NCBI GenBank assembly: GCA_037179335.1
Contig: JAKZHN010000004.1
Coordinates: 1,302,001 to 1,366,000, forward strand
Source of the DNA: Cyclaneusma minus
Lineage: Eukaryota > Ascomycota > Leotiomycetes > Marthamycetales > Marthamycetaceae
Direction of reading: 5' to 3'
DNA length: 64,000 nt
Shown here piece after piece: positions 1-12,588 of this stretch (its first letter is position 1; each line of letters starts with the position of its first letter). The position numbers were made by a program, and so were the translations under genes. The notes under the pieces are model-generated. The model had not been told where the DNA came from, did no database searches, and saw only the letters and a list, made by a program, of their open reading frames with translations.

Positions 1-1008
1 GCTTTTTATAAATTAATTTTCTTGCAATAGCTAAAACCATTTATTATTATTTAATCCAGCGCAATTGCTTTAAATTAATTAATAAATTTTAATAAACCTC
101 TATTTAGCAAAATTAAATTATTTTTAAAATTGTAATTTTTTAATATATAATTATTATTATTATTATTTAATAACTGAATTATATTATAAATTTATAACGC
201 AACTTAAATAATTAAAAAGCCGTTATTTAGCATTTTATTGCTTAAATGCCCTATATTAAAGCTGTTAAATAAATTGCAATTAATCCGTTAATATTTACCG
301 GCAATAATATAAAAGCGGCCAAATATTAAAAAACTTATTTAAAAAAAGGAAATTATACGCATTTTAAAAATTAATAGCAATATTTATAATGCTTTATTTA
401 AATATATTTAGCATTTAATAAATTTTACCCAAAGTCCTAATAATTTAAAAAAATAAAAATAAGGCAATGCAAATAAAATATTAAAAGCTTTTTATATTAA
501 TTATATTACTCTAAATTTTATAAACAAAACTAAGCAGAAGCTAAAAAAAATACAAATAAAGAATAATTAATTATATTTTGTTTTATTAAATTTCAAAATA
601 AATTTTATTAGGCTAATTTAATTAAAAAGGAGAAAATTACTTTTTTTAAAGAAACATAACCAATATTTTGGCAAATAGGATTTATTAATAATTTAAAATT
701 TTAAATAAAGCAAATTTCAATAATTGGCAAAAGCTATACATTATTATTTTCAAACATATATATAATAAAAAATACATTTTAAAAAAAATCGCGTTTTAAA
801 ATATAATGCTTTGAAATTTAATAATAGCAATAATATTAATAATTAATTACGCCAGCTATTTTAATAGCAGCAATTTTTAAATAATTATAAAAATAGCAAA
901 AGTTTTATAAATTTTATAAATTTTAATATTTTATTTTATTTTATTTGCAATATATTTTGTAATATATTAAAAAACCAAATTAAAGATTATTATTATAAAA
1001 GCAATTTA

Positions 1009-1050
1009 TATTATTATTGCAAAACATATAATTATATTATCTAAATTTAT
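1009..1050 (+). pseudogene. Gypsy gag zinc-knuckle ghost
   Basis: In this frame the codons at the four CCHC positions (spacing C-x2-C-x4-H-x4-C) are TAT, TGC, TAT and TAT. One Cys is intact; the other two Cys and the His read as Tyr, exactly the products of TGT-to-TAT and CAT-to-TAT transitions. A stop (TAA) lies between the third and fourth positions. The place, upstream of RT on the same strand, fits the gag of element D. Basis: spacing and codon logic only, so moderate confidence. Confidence 0.45.
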
Positions 1051-2758
1051 TTTATTAAATTTAAATCCCCAGCCTTATTACGTAATACCATTTTTTATTA
1101 GCAATTACAGCAGCAATTTATTAAAACTAATAGCAAAAGCCGATATTTTATAGCAATTTCCAAAGCAATTAAAATAGCGATTTTGGCAATAATAATTAAA
1201 TTCAATATTTTTATAGCAATAGGATATTTGCAATTAAAAATAATATAAGCAGCTATTTTATAAATACTTAAAATTATTATAATATAATTATTTTATTTTA
1301 AAATAATTATTAAATAATTATTAAATATTATATTTTTTCCCAAAAAATAGCCGTTTCAGCATTTGGCCTATATATTAAAATTATTTAATAGCTTTAGCAG
1401 CAGGGAAATAATTAACTTTTAATTTAAATTATAATTAAAAGCAATTAAACCAATTTTTTTCTTTTTTCTTTAAATAAGCTTATTAAAAATCGGCAATTTT
1501 AAATAATTATTTTAATAGCAAAATATATATAACAGCTTTAAATTAAAACTTCGCTTTTTTAATAGCAAGTTATTGCCTATTTACTTTTTTTATTTTCCGC
1601 GCAATTAATTTTTTTGATAAATAATCTAATTAATAATAGCTATACCGGTATTAATTTCATTAATATAAATTTTATCTTATGATACCAATTTTCTATTCAA
1701 TAATTTCGCTATTTTTAATTATTATATTATATAAATAAAAAATTTCAATTAAAAGAAATTATATAATAATTGCATTAATATTTATGAGCAATTATTTTAA
1801 AAAATAAATATTTTATATCATCAAATTGTTACTAAATATTTTAATTATTATTAGCTGATTATAGCTATATAATTATAATTTAAATATTAGCTAATATAAT
1901 AGTATTTTCTAATAGCGCATTAAGAATTATATTGGAAAAAAGTATTTTTATAATATTTGGCCTAAGCCAATACCAATTTGTTTTTTTTATTTACCATTTA
2001 ATTTTAAATTCCAATTTATTTCTATTATTAAAAAAGCGCCAATTTTTATTATAATTTTAAATTTTAAATTCTAATTTATTTTTACTATTAAACAAACGCC
2101 AATTTTTATTACGCCTTTCAATTATAAACCCCTATTTATTTTAAATACAAAAAGTATACCAATTTTGCAATCATTATTTAAGCATTTTTTAATTCTTTTT
2201 AAAAATGCGCTAAATTTATATATTAATATAATTCTTTTTAAATATAAATTATTATATTATAAACATAATTAACTATTAAAAATCAATCTATATTCAAATA
2301 ATTTCCAATAGCAAACCAAATTATTTATTAATTGCAAAATTTGTTTTTAAATTTTATATTACTATATATAAAATAAGCAAAAGACCATTATTATTATTTA
2401 ATATTTTTATTCCCCTTTTTATCGCAATAATAAAATTTTAAATAGCCCCTTCAAATATAAATAATATTAAATTAACTTTAATTTAATTTAATTTTTATTT
2501 ATTTGGCAAGTAAATATCCAAATAATATATATTATTTAAAATAAATTTAACTATATTTTTAAAAATCAAAAAGCTAAAAAATCCCGCAAAATTTCCTTTA
2601 TATTTCTATTGCTATTAAATAACCAATTTTAAAAACTTTTAATAAGCCGCGCAAATATTATCAAACTTTAAATAATATTTGCAAATAAATTTTAAAACCT
2701 TTTTATTATTATAATAAATAACTATTTATATTTAATAAAATATTAAACAATAATATAG

Positions 2759-2946
2759 TATTGGAGATAAATGGATATAAGGGCATAGAATAAAGGTGTA
2801 AAAAACTTTGTATTATATTTAAAAAGATTAGAATAATTGGTATTCCAAAGTGAAAATATTTTTATTATGCGGACATTAATGTTTTTCGGGTTTAACTATA
2901 TATAATAGCTATTTTACAATAGCTGCCATTGCACCCATTTTTAATA
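2759..2946 (-). repeat. LTR of copia C (3' LTR by coding strand)
   Basis: Direct copy of 7651-7839; both share the landmark run ttattatgcggac, then a ttttcgggttta(a/g)ctatatata segment and a terminal attgcacccatttt. Termini read TATT...AATA, as expected for TGTT...AACA after RIP. The flanking tatag (2754-2758) matches the base block after the other LTR. Confidence 0.88.
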
Positions 2947-5900
2947 CTCCTTTTATAGCCTTATATAATAAATCGCTTATATATTAAACTAGCTTTTCAA
3001 TTGCAAAAGCAATATTTAAATAAATAAAAATTATAATAAATATAAAGCTTTTAATAATTTACTAATATTTTTTAATATTTATATATTTATTATTAAAAGC
3101 AAAACACTTAAAAGCTTTATAATTATTTATAAAAATACGCTTGATTAAAAATTGGGATTTGGCTATACTTCTTTTTTTAATATTTAGCAAAAATATTATT
3201 CCTAATTAAAATAAAAAGTTTTAGCTTTCCGGTTTTTTTTTACTTTTATATTAAAAAAGGAGTTAATTTTTTTTAATATTGAATTAAAACAAAAGCTAAA
3301 AACAGAATTAAACAAGCTATTTTTTATTATAAATAGCTATAATAATATTATTAATATATAACAAAAATATAATAATATATTTCGGATATTTATAAATGCA
3401 AAAGTTTATAAGGCTTTAGATAAAACATTTTTTTGATTTTCTTTATAAGAAAATTCCAATTTCTAATTGCCTATTTTAAATTGTATAAGCTTTTAAAAAT
3501 TTGGAAAATATAATTTAATAAAATGATAAGCGTTTGAAAAAAAATAAAAAAACAAAAAACATTTATATAAATAATTACAATAAAAATATTGGTATAATCC
3601 TTTTTAAATATTTAATTAAAGCTTTAAATTACCAGCCAAGCTTTAAACCATTTAATAATTTTAATAATTTTAATTTTAGTAATATATATCTATTTAATAA
3701 AAACCAAATTTGCTTTTTTTAGCTTTTTAATATATTTTTATATTTTATTTTGCATTAAAAATTCTAGCTTTTTAATTATAGCAAGCTTTTATTATTTATA
3801 ATAAAAAAATTAAAATTAACTGCTTTTTTATAAAATTAAAAAGTTTTAATTTTGCGAATTTTTATTATTGAAAAGCATTTTTTTATGATTAAATTTATAA
3901 TCTTTGTAATATTATTAATATTATAATTAATATATACAATTATAGCTTAAACAATTTTGCAAAGCTTGGCATTACAGCGTATATTTCTTTTTTAATACTA
4001 TTTTTTATAAAATATAATTTAATTTTGGAAACCAAAGTATTATTTGTAAAAAAGAAAATAAAAAAAGTAAAAATACCAGGAAAATCCGGAATAGCATTAT
4101 TATTATTGATTTTAATATAATCAATTATTAATATAGAAGCGGGAATTTTAATATATAAAATTAAAAAAAGCTTTTAAATAAATTGCTTTTTTTTAAAAAG
4201 AAATGGCGTTTTTAATTTTCTATTAAATTTTAATTAATTTAAAATATTAAAATAATTTGCAAAATTAATAAAAAATAAAAGCAACGTCGGAAATATATTT
4301 ATTATTATAAAAGTCGGCGTAGATATTGGTATACTTTTAGCTGTAATTAATATATTATTTTATAACATTTTTAATGCATCGGAAATTAGCCTATTTAATA
4401 AATTATATTATAGCGTTTTTAATATATTATATTAAAACGTTTTTAATACGCTAAAAATTAGCAAATTTTCTATTATACCAAATATGTTAAATTATAATTT
4501 TCTTAATATATTGTATTATAGCAATTTTAATATATTATATTATATTAAACTATTTAATATATATATTATAGCAAAAACCTGAGTTTATTATTGGTAGCCT
4601 TTAATTCTTTTGCAATATTAATATTTAATTTCTTAATATTAAAGCCTTTCTTTTTTGCTTATAAAATTCCGCTATTCCTATTTAATTATTATATATTGGT
4701 TATCTAAAATATTTTTAATTTTTAATTTAAGCTTTAATTCTAATTTAAATTTCCAAACTTTCATTTCATTTATATAATATATATATTTTAATTCCAAAAA
4801 GTAAATTTTAAATTATTAAATAATAATATTAAATTATTTTATAAAAATATGAAAGTGGCTAATATTAATAATTTTATAATATAATTAATTTTTAAAAATA
4901 ATTTTTAAATTAAAATAAAAAACATATAAAAATCCAAATATTTTAATATTATTAATAAGAAACAAAACACCCTTTCACGCTTTTTTAAAATTAATAAAAT
5001 AATTTTTAATAATTAAATTAGTAAAAGCGCAATTGCGCATATAAATATTATATTTAGCAGCTTTATTTTAAAATTCCAATAGCAATTTAACCTTCTTAAA
5101 TAAAGTTTAAATATTAGCTTTTAATTACTAAATTTTTTATTTTGCAAAACTATTTTAACAAAATAAAATTACTATAATAAATTGCGTTTTAATTTTCTTA
5201 ATATAAATTTATTGCTTAATTGCCTTAAAAAAATCAAAAGCATTATTATTATAAATTGCTTTAATTTTTTTAAACTGGTTTTTAATTTATAAAAATCCAT
5301 TTTTAAAAAGCTTAAATAGCATTATTTTTAATAGCCAATAAAATAGCCTAAATGTTTTATATGAGATTATTAATAATATATAAAAAATATTAATTTTTAT
5401 AAAACAAACGGGAAAAAGGTTTAGTAATATTAAATTAAATAAATATAAATTTGATAATTTTATATAGATTTAAGTTTTTTAAAAAAAGGTTTTTAAAGTT
5501 AATAAAAGCATATATTTAATAAGCTTTATAAGTAGCTAAAAAAAGAATTTTAATAGGCTTTACCAATATAGTAATCTTATAAATATTGCCAATTATAGCA
5601 TTATTAAAATAGCAAATTTTTTTATATTGTAAATTAAAACATTTTAGCTTAAAAGGCGTAAAATTTGAAAGCTTTAAAAAAAGGGGAAAAATATAAAAGA
5701 AATATTAATTGTAATAATATTTGCTTTAGCAATAAAAGCATAGCTTTTATATTTTTGGCTTATATTAAATATAATTTATAATTTATAATTTATAATAACG
5801 TTAATAATTTGGTCATTTTTTTTAGAATTGTTTTTTATTAATATAATTTAATAAGCCAATTATATATTATTTTTAATTTAAAACTAAATTAATTCAAAAT

Positions 5901-6989
5901 TTTAAAATTAAAAACGTATTCTTTTAAAATAATAATAATTTATTTAAATATTTAATTATGATAATATTTTAATAAATAGCTTATAATACTTTTTTACCAA
6001 TTTTTACAATATATAATAATATTATTTTCTTAATGATTCTTAATATATATATATATATATATATAATGCGCCGGTATTTAAAGCCCAAATAAAAAATATA
6101 GCCTTACCAATCAATTTATAGCTAATATAAATAACCTTTTTTAAAAAAAAAATCAAACGGAATTTTGGCAGCATTATTATTTATATTATTATTAATTTCG
6201 GTCGCGTAATCGCTGGATTTTCTTTTCAAGCTTGTTGGTAAAGCAAGCCTTTTTTTTAATATTATTATAATAAGCTTATTTAAAAAAGAAATAACGGCCA
6301 AAAAAAGCAATAGTAATACTTTAAAAAAAAATTAAAAAACAAAACAATAATTATAAAGCTTTATTTTGAAAAACAATTCAAAATCGCAAATTAGGTATTA
6401 ATTAATAAAAAAGAAAATCAATATAGCCTTTTTTTTTGGAATAATTATAAGTAAAATAAACATTATTATAAAAATTATAAATATCAAGCTTACTAACTTT
6501 ATTTTACTAAAACCGCTTTCCGGTTTTAGCAGCAAAAGCATAATTTTTACCATTAATAACTAATATGCATTTTGTTTAAGCATTTTAATTTTTTTTATCA
6601 TAGCATTAACTAATATAAAAATATTAATTATAAAAAAATAATTATTAAAAAAGGCTTAGCTAAAATAAAAAAACAAGATTTTTCTGCTATAAATATTAGT
6701 GTAAGATTTATTAATAAATATTAGCTTATATTAAAGCTTATAAAACTTATTTCAAATAAAGCGAATAATAGTATTTTTACCCCAAATAAAAATCTGGATT
6801 TTAATAATATATATTAAATTAAAAATAATATTAAATTTTATTTTATTTTTAAATAATTTTATAAGCTTTTAGCAATATTATATTTATTAAAAAAGAATTT
6901 ATTATTATTAAAAAAGCCTTTAAATAGAAAATTAATAGCCTTAGCCTTGGCCTTTTTATATTTCTTTGCATTTTTAATATTTAAAATAG

Positions 6990-7290
6990 CCTTTTTCCCT
7001 TAGCTAATAAATATTTTTTTAAATTTGCTATTAAGCTTATTAATTTAATTTTTAACTAATATAGAAAAAAATATATATTTTAAATCGATTTTTAAAATAC
7101 TAAATCTAATAAAAAATATGCTATTTTTATTAATAATTGTAAAACCAAAAGCAATATTAGCGTATTTAAAAATGGTTTTTTTAATGGTAAATTATATGTT
7201 TTTTTTATTAAGGCAAATTTTTATATTGCGAGACCAGATTTTATAATTGGTTTTTAATAGCGTTAAAAACGCTTTTTCGATTTTCTTATT
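6990..7290 (-). pseudogene. copia C gag relic
   Basis: Minus-strand reading gives TNYKIWSRNIKICLNKKNI followed by TIKKTIF, the typical start of copia gag polyproteins (NYxxWSRxIxxxLxxKxLW). Reading continues with few recognisable motifs toward 7.0 kb. It sits about 400 bp inside the 5' LTR, the expected gag position. Non-functional. Confidence 0.6.
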
Positions 7291-7650
7291 ATTGAATATA
7301 TTAATAAATGTAAAAATAAAAGCAATTGGCTAAAAAAAAGGGGGGGTATTATTATAAAAGCTTTTATTTAGCTTTTAAAAACAAATAATAAAATAGCCTT
7401 TAAACTGGCCAGGTAAATTATAAAAAACTCCTTTTACTGGTTTTAGTTAATTTTATAAAATACTATAATAGCATTAATAAAAGAATAAATATAAAAAAAC
7501 CTTTATATTGATTTTAAGTATGTTGCAATAAATTATAGTATCAAAACAAATTGCTAAAATATAAAATTTTCGTTAAAATAATATTAAAAAATCAATTAAA
7601 ACAATATTAATTAATTATTTAAAAGCTTATATAATTTTGGGCTTATAATT

Positions 7651-7839
7651 TATTAAAAATAAATAAATATAAAAATATAAAATAAAGGTATAAAAAACAT
7701 TATATTATGCTTAAAAAAACTAAAATAATTGGCATTCCAAAATAAAAATATTTTTATTATGCGGACGCTAGTTTTTTTCGGGTTTAGCTATATATATTGG
7801 CTATTTTACGGTGGCTGCTATTGCACCCATTTTTTAATA
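7651..7839 (-). repeat. LTR of copia C (5' LTR by coding strand)
   Basis: Direct copy of 2759-2946, differing mainly by transitions. Followed at 7840-7844 by tatag, the target duplication partner. The primer-binding-site-like sequence abuts its inner edge at 7639-7650 on the minus strand, which makes this the 5' LTR. Confidence 0.88.
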
Positions 7840-7849
7840 TATAGCCAAA

Positions 7850-8640
7850 TTTATAAAAAGCAGATCAGAATTAATAGCAGCCAAAATTAAAATTATATTA
7901 TTAATTCGGCTATATAATTTATAAAAACGCTTTTTGCTATAAAAAGTAAATAAATTGCTATTAAAACATTTATAAAATTATAAAATTAAGCTAATATTTA
8001 GCAAAAAACCGCTATATTAAAAGAATATCCCTTTTTATTAAAAAAACTATTTTATATCCGCAAATAGCTAAATAAGCATTTAGCTAAAAACTTTATTTAT
8101 AAATTAAAAACTAAATATATTATACCATTTATATTAGCAATTAAATCTAATAGCAAAATAAAAATATATTAAAATTATTAAAATTTAAATAGCATTATTA
8201 TTAAAAATTGCTATTCGCTTCTATTAATTCGCAAAACCTTTAATATTATATACGAAGCCAAAATCTATATTAAATTAAATATAATAATAGATTTTAATTA
8301 TTTTTAAATAGCAGAAAACAATAAATAGAAAATAATATTTATTATCCGCTTTAAATTATTTAACTTTTTGATTATACTTTTTAATTCATATAATAATTTT
8401 GCATTTTTTTAATATTTTTTTAATAATATATTATTTAATGTTTTAAATAAAACATGCATAGCCTATTTTAATAATATTTTTATTTATTTAGATAATATTA
8501 AAAAGCATTAAAAGCATATTTAAAAAAATGTTTATTAGCTAAAAAATACAGATTTGCAAATTAATATCCGGAAATATAAGTTTCAAATAATTAAAACTAA
8601 AAGTTTAAATTTATATATAATTTTAAACAGCTTTAAAACA
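7850..8640 (+). pseudogene. Gypsy reverse transcriptase relic (element D)
   Basis: Read through stops, this stretch follows the Gypsy RT order: a segment like the pre-RT YLDKHLAKGFI motif (LNKHLAKNFI), then NLNSIIIKNCYSLLLI where Gypsy RTs have LN..TIKNRYPLPLID, AKIYIKLNI for AKxFTKLDL, and CIAYFNNIFIYLDNI for the YLDDILIYS catalytic box. Both catalytic Asp codons are Asn (GAT to AAT). The RT begins almost directly after the target duplication of copia C, so C inserted between the gag/protease part and RT. Non-functional. Confidence 0.8.
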
Positions 8641-8869
8641 AATTTAAAAAAATAAATTTAAAATTTAAATAGCAGCCTTCCTTGTATTTTCACAATTTAT
8701 AAAAAAATTAAATTTTACAAATTTCTATTGTAAATTTATTAAAAACGTTTTTAAAATAATTAAACCCTTTTATAATTTAATAAAAAACAACAACCTAGTA
8801 TTAAAATAATTTTAAGTAGTAAATATTTCAAAACCTTTAATAAGCATTTATAAAAACATTAATATTGGC

Positions 8870-9880
8870 ATTTTTTAACTATAATTAAAAAATTATTTTA
8901 AAAACCAATACTTTAAATTAAGCATTCGAAGGCATATTATTGCAATATAATAATAATAGCCTATTATAACCAATTGCTTATCTTTTATTAAAATATATTT
9001 TAGCCAAATATAATAACAAAATTTATAATAAAAAGCTATTAGTCATAATTAAATATTTGGAGAAATAGCAATTAAAGCTTTAAGAAAATATTAAATTTAA
9101 AATTCTAATTAATTATAAAAATTTGCAAATCTTTACCACAATTAAAATCCTAAATTAATAATAGATAAAATAATTTAAATTTTTATTCGAATTCAATTTT
9201 TGCATTATTTATTGCTTAGGCATTGAAATAATTAAGCCAAATATATTAAACCGGAAATAAAAAAATCGAACGGCTAATATATTAAATAAAAAGTTAATTA
9301 ATTAAGCAAAAACACTATTTTTGCAAACGCTATTTAATACAAATATACTAGCTAATATAATAAAAACAAATCTATAGCTAAATTTAATATAATTAAATTT
9401 AATTTTTATAACCATATTAAACACTAGTAAAAACATTAATAAATTAATTAATAAAATATATATAATATTTGCAATTATTTAAAAAGCCCTAGCTTGTTTG
9501 CAAAATAAAAATTATTATAAATAGCCAAAAAAGCTTTAAAAAATAATATATTTCCAAATAATAAATTTTAAAATTAAAAAAGGCCGAATTTACTATTATA
9601 ATAAAACTTTTGTTTTACCGAATATAAAAAAGCTAAAAATCCAAATCATTTATTGCATATACTTTTTAGCTTTTACTAATTATTTAAAAAAAATTAAAAT
9701 TATAGCCAATATTATATAATATTATTAATGGCCAAATATATCCAAAAATATAAATAAATATATAAAGGCTTATAAGCTTTTTAACCAAATTAAAGCCTTT
9801 TATTTAATATCCTTTGGTTTTTTGCAATCCCGGCTAATTCCATTCCGTATATAATTAAATATTTTAATAAATTATATTAC
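8870..9880 (+). pseudogene. Gypsy RNase H and integrase relic (element D)
   Basis: Downstream of RT, fragments such as LLIFY, a KILN-like segment and NILNRK match the Gypsy RNase H order (the LLAI, TD..NL and AD.LSR regions). Around 9590-9840 the sequence reads like the H2C2 integrase start: FVLPNIKKL (FVP..LR), a run ending YYWPNISKNINKYIKAY (YWWPGM..DV..YV..C) and AFYLISFGFLQSRLIPFR, like the linker P.G.LQPLPIP. The zinc-binding Cys/His are mostly replaced by Tyr/Phe. Order and strand agree with RT. Limits approximate. Confidence 0.65.
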
Positions 9881-11937
9881 CCCTTTTTTAATTTATAAAT
9901 AAAATAAATAAAAATATTAATATATTATAATAATTATTTGCCAGTTTATTAAAATAAAATATTTCATTCCAATAATAAATTTAAATATAAATAAATTAAT
10001 CAGCGCTTTTATTAATTAAATCTATTGCCTTTATAATATATTAAATAATATTATATTTAATAAACAAAATCCAATTTGTTTTTTAATTTTAGATTTATTT
10101 ATTTAAAAAACTAAAAATTAAATTAAAATACTTTTTATTTTTCCATCCCAAAATTAAATAATTAAATGAAAAAGTTAAATGCGCATTCAAAGCAATATTT
10201 ACACTTTTTTATAGTATTTGCCTAGAATAATTAAATAAACTAGCTCCCGCTGGCCGAATTCCCTTTAAATAACCAAATTTTAAAAACAATAAATATAATA
10301 CCGTTTTTTGCAAATTATAGCTATTATTTATAAATAGGCGTTAAATTCTTTAATCCTTATTTTTCAATTTTTTTACAAATCCAAAAATAATAATTTTTTA
10401 AAGCAAATAGATTATATAAAGTGTATTTTAACCCAATTAAAAATTCTCGCTTAATAAGCAGCTGAATAATATAAAAATAATATTAATAACAACCGCAGCA
10501 AGGCTTTAAAATTTAAAATAGATTAATTAATATATATAAATATCAAAAATATCAAAACCAATAAATAAATTCGATTATAGCCAATTAAAAATATTTATAA
10601 TTAAATTTTCAGGATTATTTTTCCAGCTATTATAAAAATCTATCCGGTATTTTATAATAATTTGCTGCAATTGAAATTGAAAATTAAAGGCTTTTTAAAT
10701 CAAAAATAAATTAATAAAATAAAAAGCAGGAATATTAAAGAACCAGTGTTAGAAAGAAATAATAAGACCGAGAAATCAAAAAAACGCTAAAAATTCGATA
10801 ATATTTTAACTATTAAAAACAAATAGCTTAAAATACAAAATTAAATAAATCCATTAAGCTTTAAAAACACTTTTAATTCCTTATATAATAACGTTATTAT
10901 TACCTAACCTTTATTTTGCCCCGTAATAATAGCTTTTATAAACTTTTAATTAGTTTTTAAAAGCATTTCAATGCTAAAAAAAATCTATTCATTTTGCAAT
11001 TGCAAATCGCATTATTAAATAAATTGCCTTTTACAATAATAATATTAATTCCTATAAAAAAAAGCTTAAATCCGATTTTATTTAAACTGTATTAGTTATT
11101 TTATATTATATTTATATAATTCGCCTAATCTTGCAAAATGCTTTTAATTTTTTTTAAATTAAACTAGCTATAATAAATTGCTAATAATTTTAAAATAATT
11201 TTATAAAATACAAGACACCGTATTTTTTTAAATTCCAATTTTTAAATATTATTATTCAAGCCCTATTTTTTGCAATTGCTTTTTTTATAGAAAAGCAGCT
11301 AATTAATTTAAATTTTAATATAGCGTTTAAAATCGCGTTTATTATTATTTTTTGCATTGCTAAATTTATATATAGCTATAAGCAATTTAAAAACCGCTTA
11401 TTTTTTAATTAAATAAAAATTTAATAATAATATATTGCTTTTTTTTAAAAAAGGCAATTATATTATTTTTATGCTTTTTAATAGCAAATTTAATATTAAT
11501 TATATCGTTATAAATATTATTATAATTATTATAATTAATTATATTTGCTTTATAAAACCTTTATAAGCTGTTTTTGCGCTAAATCCCTAATTATTAGGAG
11601 CCTTGCTTTTTTATTATATTATTGGTTTTTTTATTTATATTATTTATTTTATTAAATTTTAAAAGCGTTTACGGGCAATTAATTGCTTTAATATTATTAA
11701 ATATATTAAATATAGCTTTTATAAAAATATTGCCTAATATATTATAAATAATAATATATTAAAATTGAATATTTAAAAGCTTGGCCAATGGTTTTTAAAT
11801 ATATTTAAAAGCTATTATTTTAATAGCTTGGTTATTAAATTTAATTTTAGCCAATGCTTTTTATAGGCAAATATATTATTTTTAATTTCCTTTTTTAATA
11901 ATTATTTTTTTACGCATAGCCTGTTTTACGCCTAGCT

Positions 11938-12155
11938 AATTAGCTTTAAAGCCCGCCAGCTTTAGCCCGCCAATTTTAAAAAAGCCAGCAAAGCTTTAAA
12001 TGCTTTTAAAAGCTAAAAAGCAAAGCTTTTTCCCGGCTAATTAGCTAATTGGCTAGCTAGCAAGCTTTAAAGCTATTGGCTATGCCTGGTATTATAGAAT
12101 AAATATTGAATTTCTTTTTATTGCATATAATAATTTATAAAAATATAAATAATTG
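11938..12155 (+). repeat. Boundary duplication, heavily mutated copy
   Basis: Direct copy of 12359-12588 lying wholly in AT-rich DNA. It shares agctttaaagccc, a ccagcaaagctttaaatgc segment and gcaagctttaaagc with its partner, but where the partner has ggctggctggctgg and acggaatagacg this copy has ggctaattagctaa and atagaataaata. The changes are C-to-T/G-to-A, and GpC steps are preserved. Confidence 0.8.
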
Positions 12156-12358
12156 ATTTTATATTAAAAAATTAGCTATTAATTAATTATATAGCGTAAA
12201 GCGCAAAAGGCTTTTAGCTAGCTAGCCAAAAGCCGTATAAATAAAGTTTTTAAAATATTGCTTTTTTTTATTAATACTTTTTGTAAATTAATCGCCAGCT
12301 ATTTTTAATTTTTTCGCCCGCTTTCTTTATATATAAATCATTATATAGCATTATAACC

Positions 12359-12588
12359 AATTAGCTTTAAAGCCCCCCAGCTTTAGCCCACCAATTCCAA
12401 AAAAGCCAGCAAAGCTTTAAATGCCTTTAAAAGCTAAAAAGCGAAGCTTTCTCCCGGCTGGCTGGCTGGCTGGCTAGCTGGCAAGCTTTAAAGCCGTTGG
12501 CTGTGCCTGGCATTACGGAATAGACGTTGGAAATGGGTATTCTCTTCTCTCTTGTTGCATGTGATGATCTATGAGGACATAAAAGGAC
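12359..12588 (+). repeat. Boundary duplication, largely spared copy at the island edge
   Basis: Partner of 11938-12155. Its right half is normal-GC and continues without a break into the gene island, so this copy spans the switch from AT-rich to ordinary DNA. It contains a short GGCT tandem at about 12456-12477. Confidence 0.8.

Larger units (their letters stand above)
2759..7839 (-). mobile_element. Ty1/copia retrotransposon relic (element C), nested in Gypsy D
   Basis: A 5081-bp element bounded by direct LTRs (2759-2946 and 7651-7839) and a perfect 5-bp target duplication, tatag, at 2754-2758 and 7840-7844. Coding is on the minus strand. Directly inside the right LTR (7639-7650) the minus strand reads AATTATAAGCCC, a mutated form of the initiator-tRNA half-molecule primer site (TTATGAGCCC type) used by many fungal copia elements. 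A gag-like NYKIWSRNIKICLNKKNI lies near 7.2 kb. No intact frame remains. It splits Gypsy D just before RT, so it is younger than D. Confidence 0.85.
1..10600 (+). mobile_element. Ty3/Gypsy retrotransposon relic (element D), interrupted
   Basis: Plus-strand Gypsy element in correct domain order: a gag zinc-knuckle ghost near 1.0 kb, then, after the nested copia element at 2759-7839, reverse transcriptase, RNase H and integrase between about 7.9 and 9.9 kb. Identification rests on reading the plus strand through stops: RT retains LNKHLAKNFI, NLNSIIIKN, CIAYFNNIFIY (the YxDD box with both Asp turned to Asn) and KKHKKHI-like segments. All key changes are C-to-T or G-to-A. Neither LTR was located; the 5' end may lie outside the window and the 3' end before 12.4 kb, so the limits are approximate. 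Confidence 0.75.
1..12358. other. AT-rich RIP-degraded block, left
   Basis: Extremely AT-rich tract with no credible open gene. Every frame is broken by frequent TAA/TAG, yet recognisable Gypsy and copia protein fragments can be read through the stops, which is what C-to-T/G-to-A mutation of former transposons produces. Remaining G and C lie mostly in GpC steps (AGC, GCT, GCA, GCC). It holds the Gypsy relic, the nested copia relic and a boundary duplication, all listed separately. I see nothing else assignable between about 10.0 and 11.9 kb; the 3' end of the Gypsy element probably lies there. Confidence 0.85.

Noticed and set aside
3534..3722. 62-codon frame in the AT block, and similar ones at 33860, 37515, 51647 and 55150
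   Set aside because: Asn/Ile/Lys/Phe-rich chance or relic frames in RIP-mutated DNA; where they match anything it is retrotransposon polyprotein.
1..12300. Mitochondrial or bacterial origin of the AT-rich DNA
   Set aside because: Gypsy/copia motifs, LTRs with target duplications and transition-only differences between copies explain the composition; no mitochondrial gene or rRNA is present.
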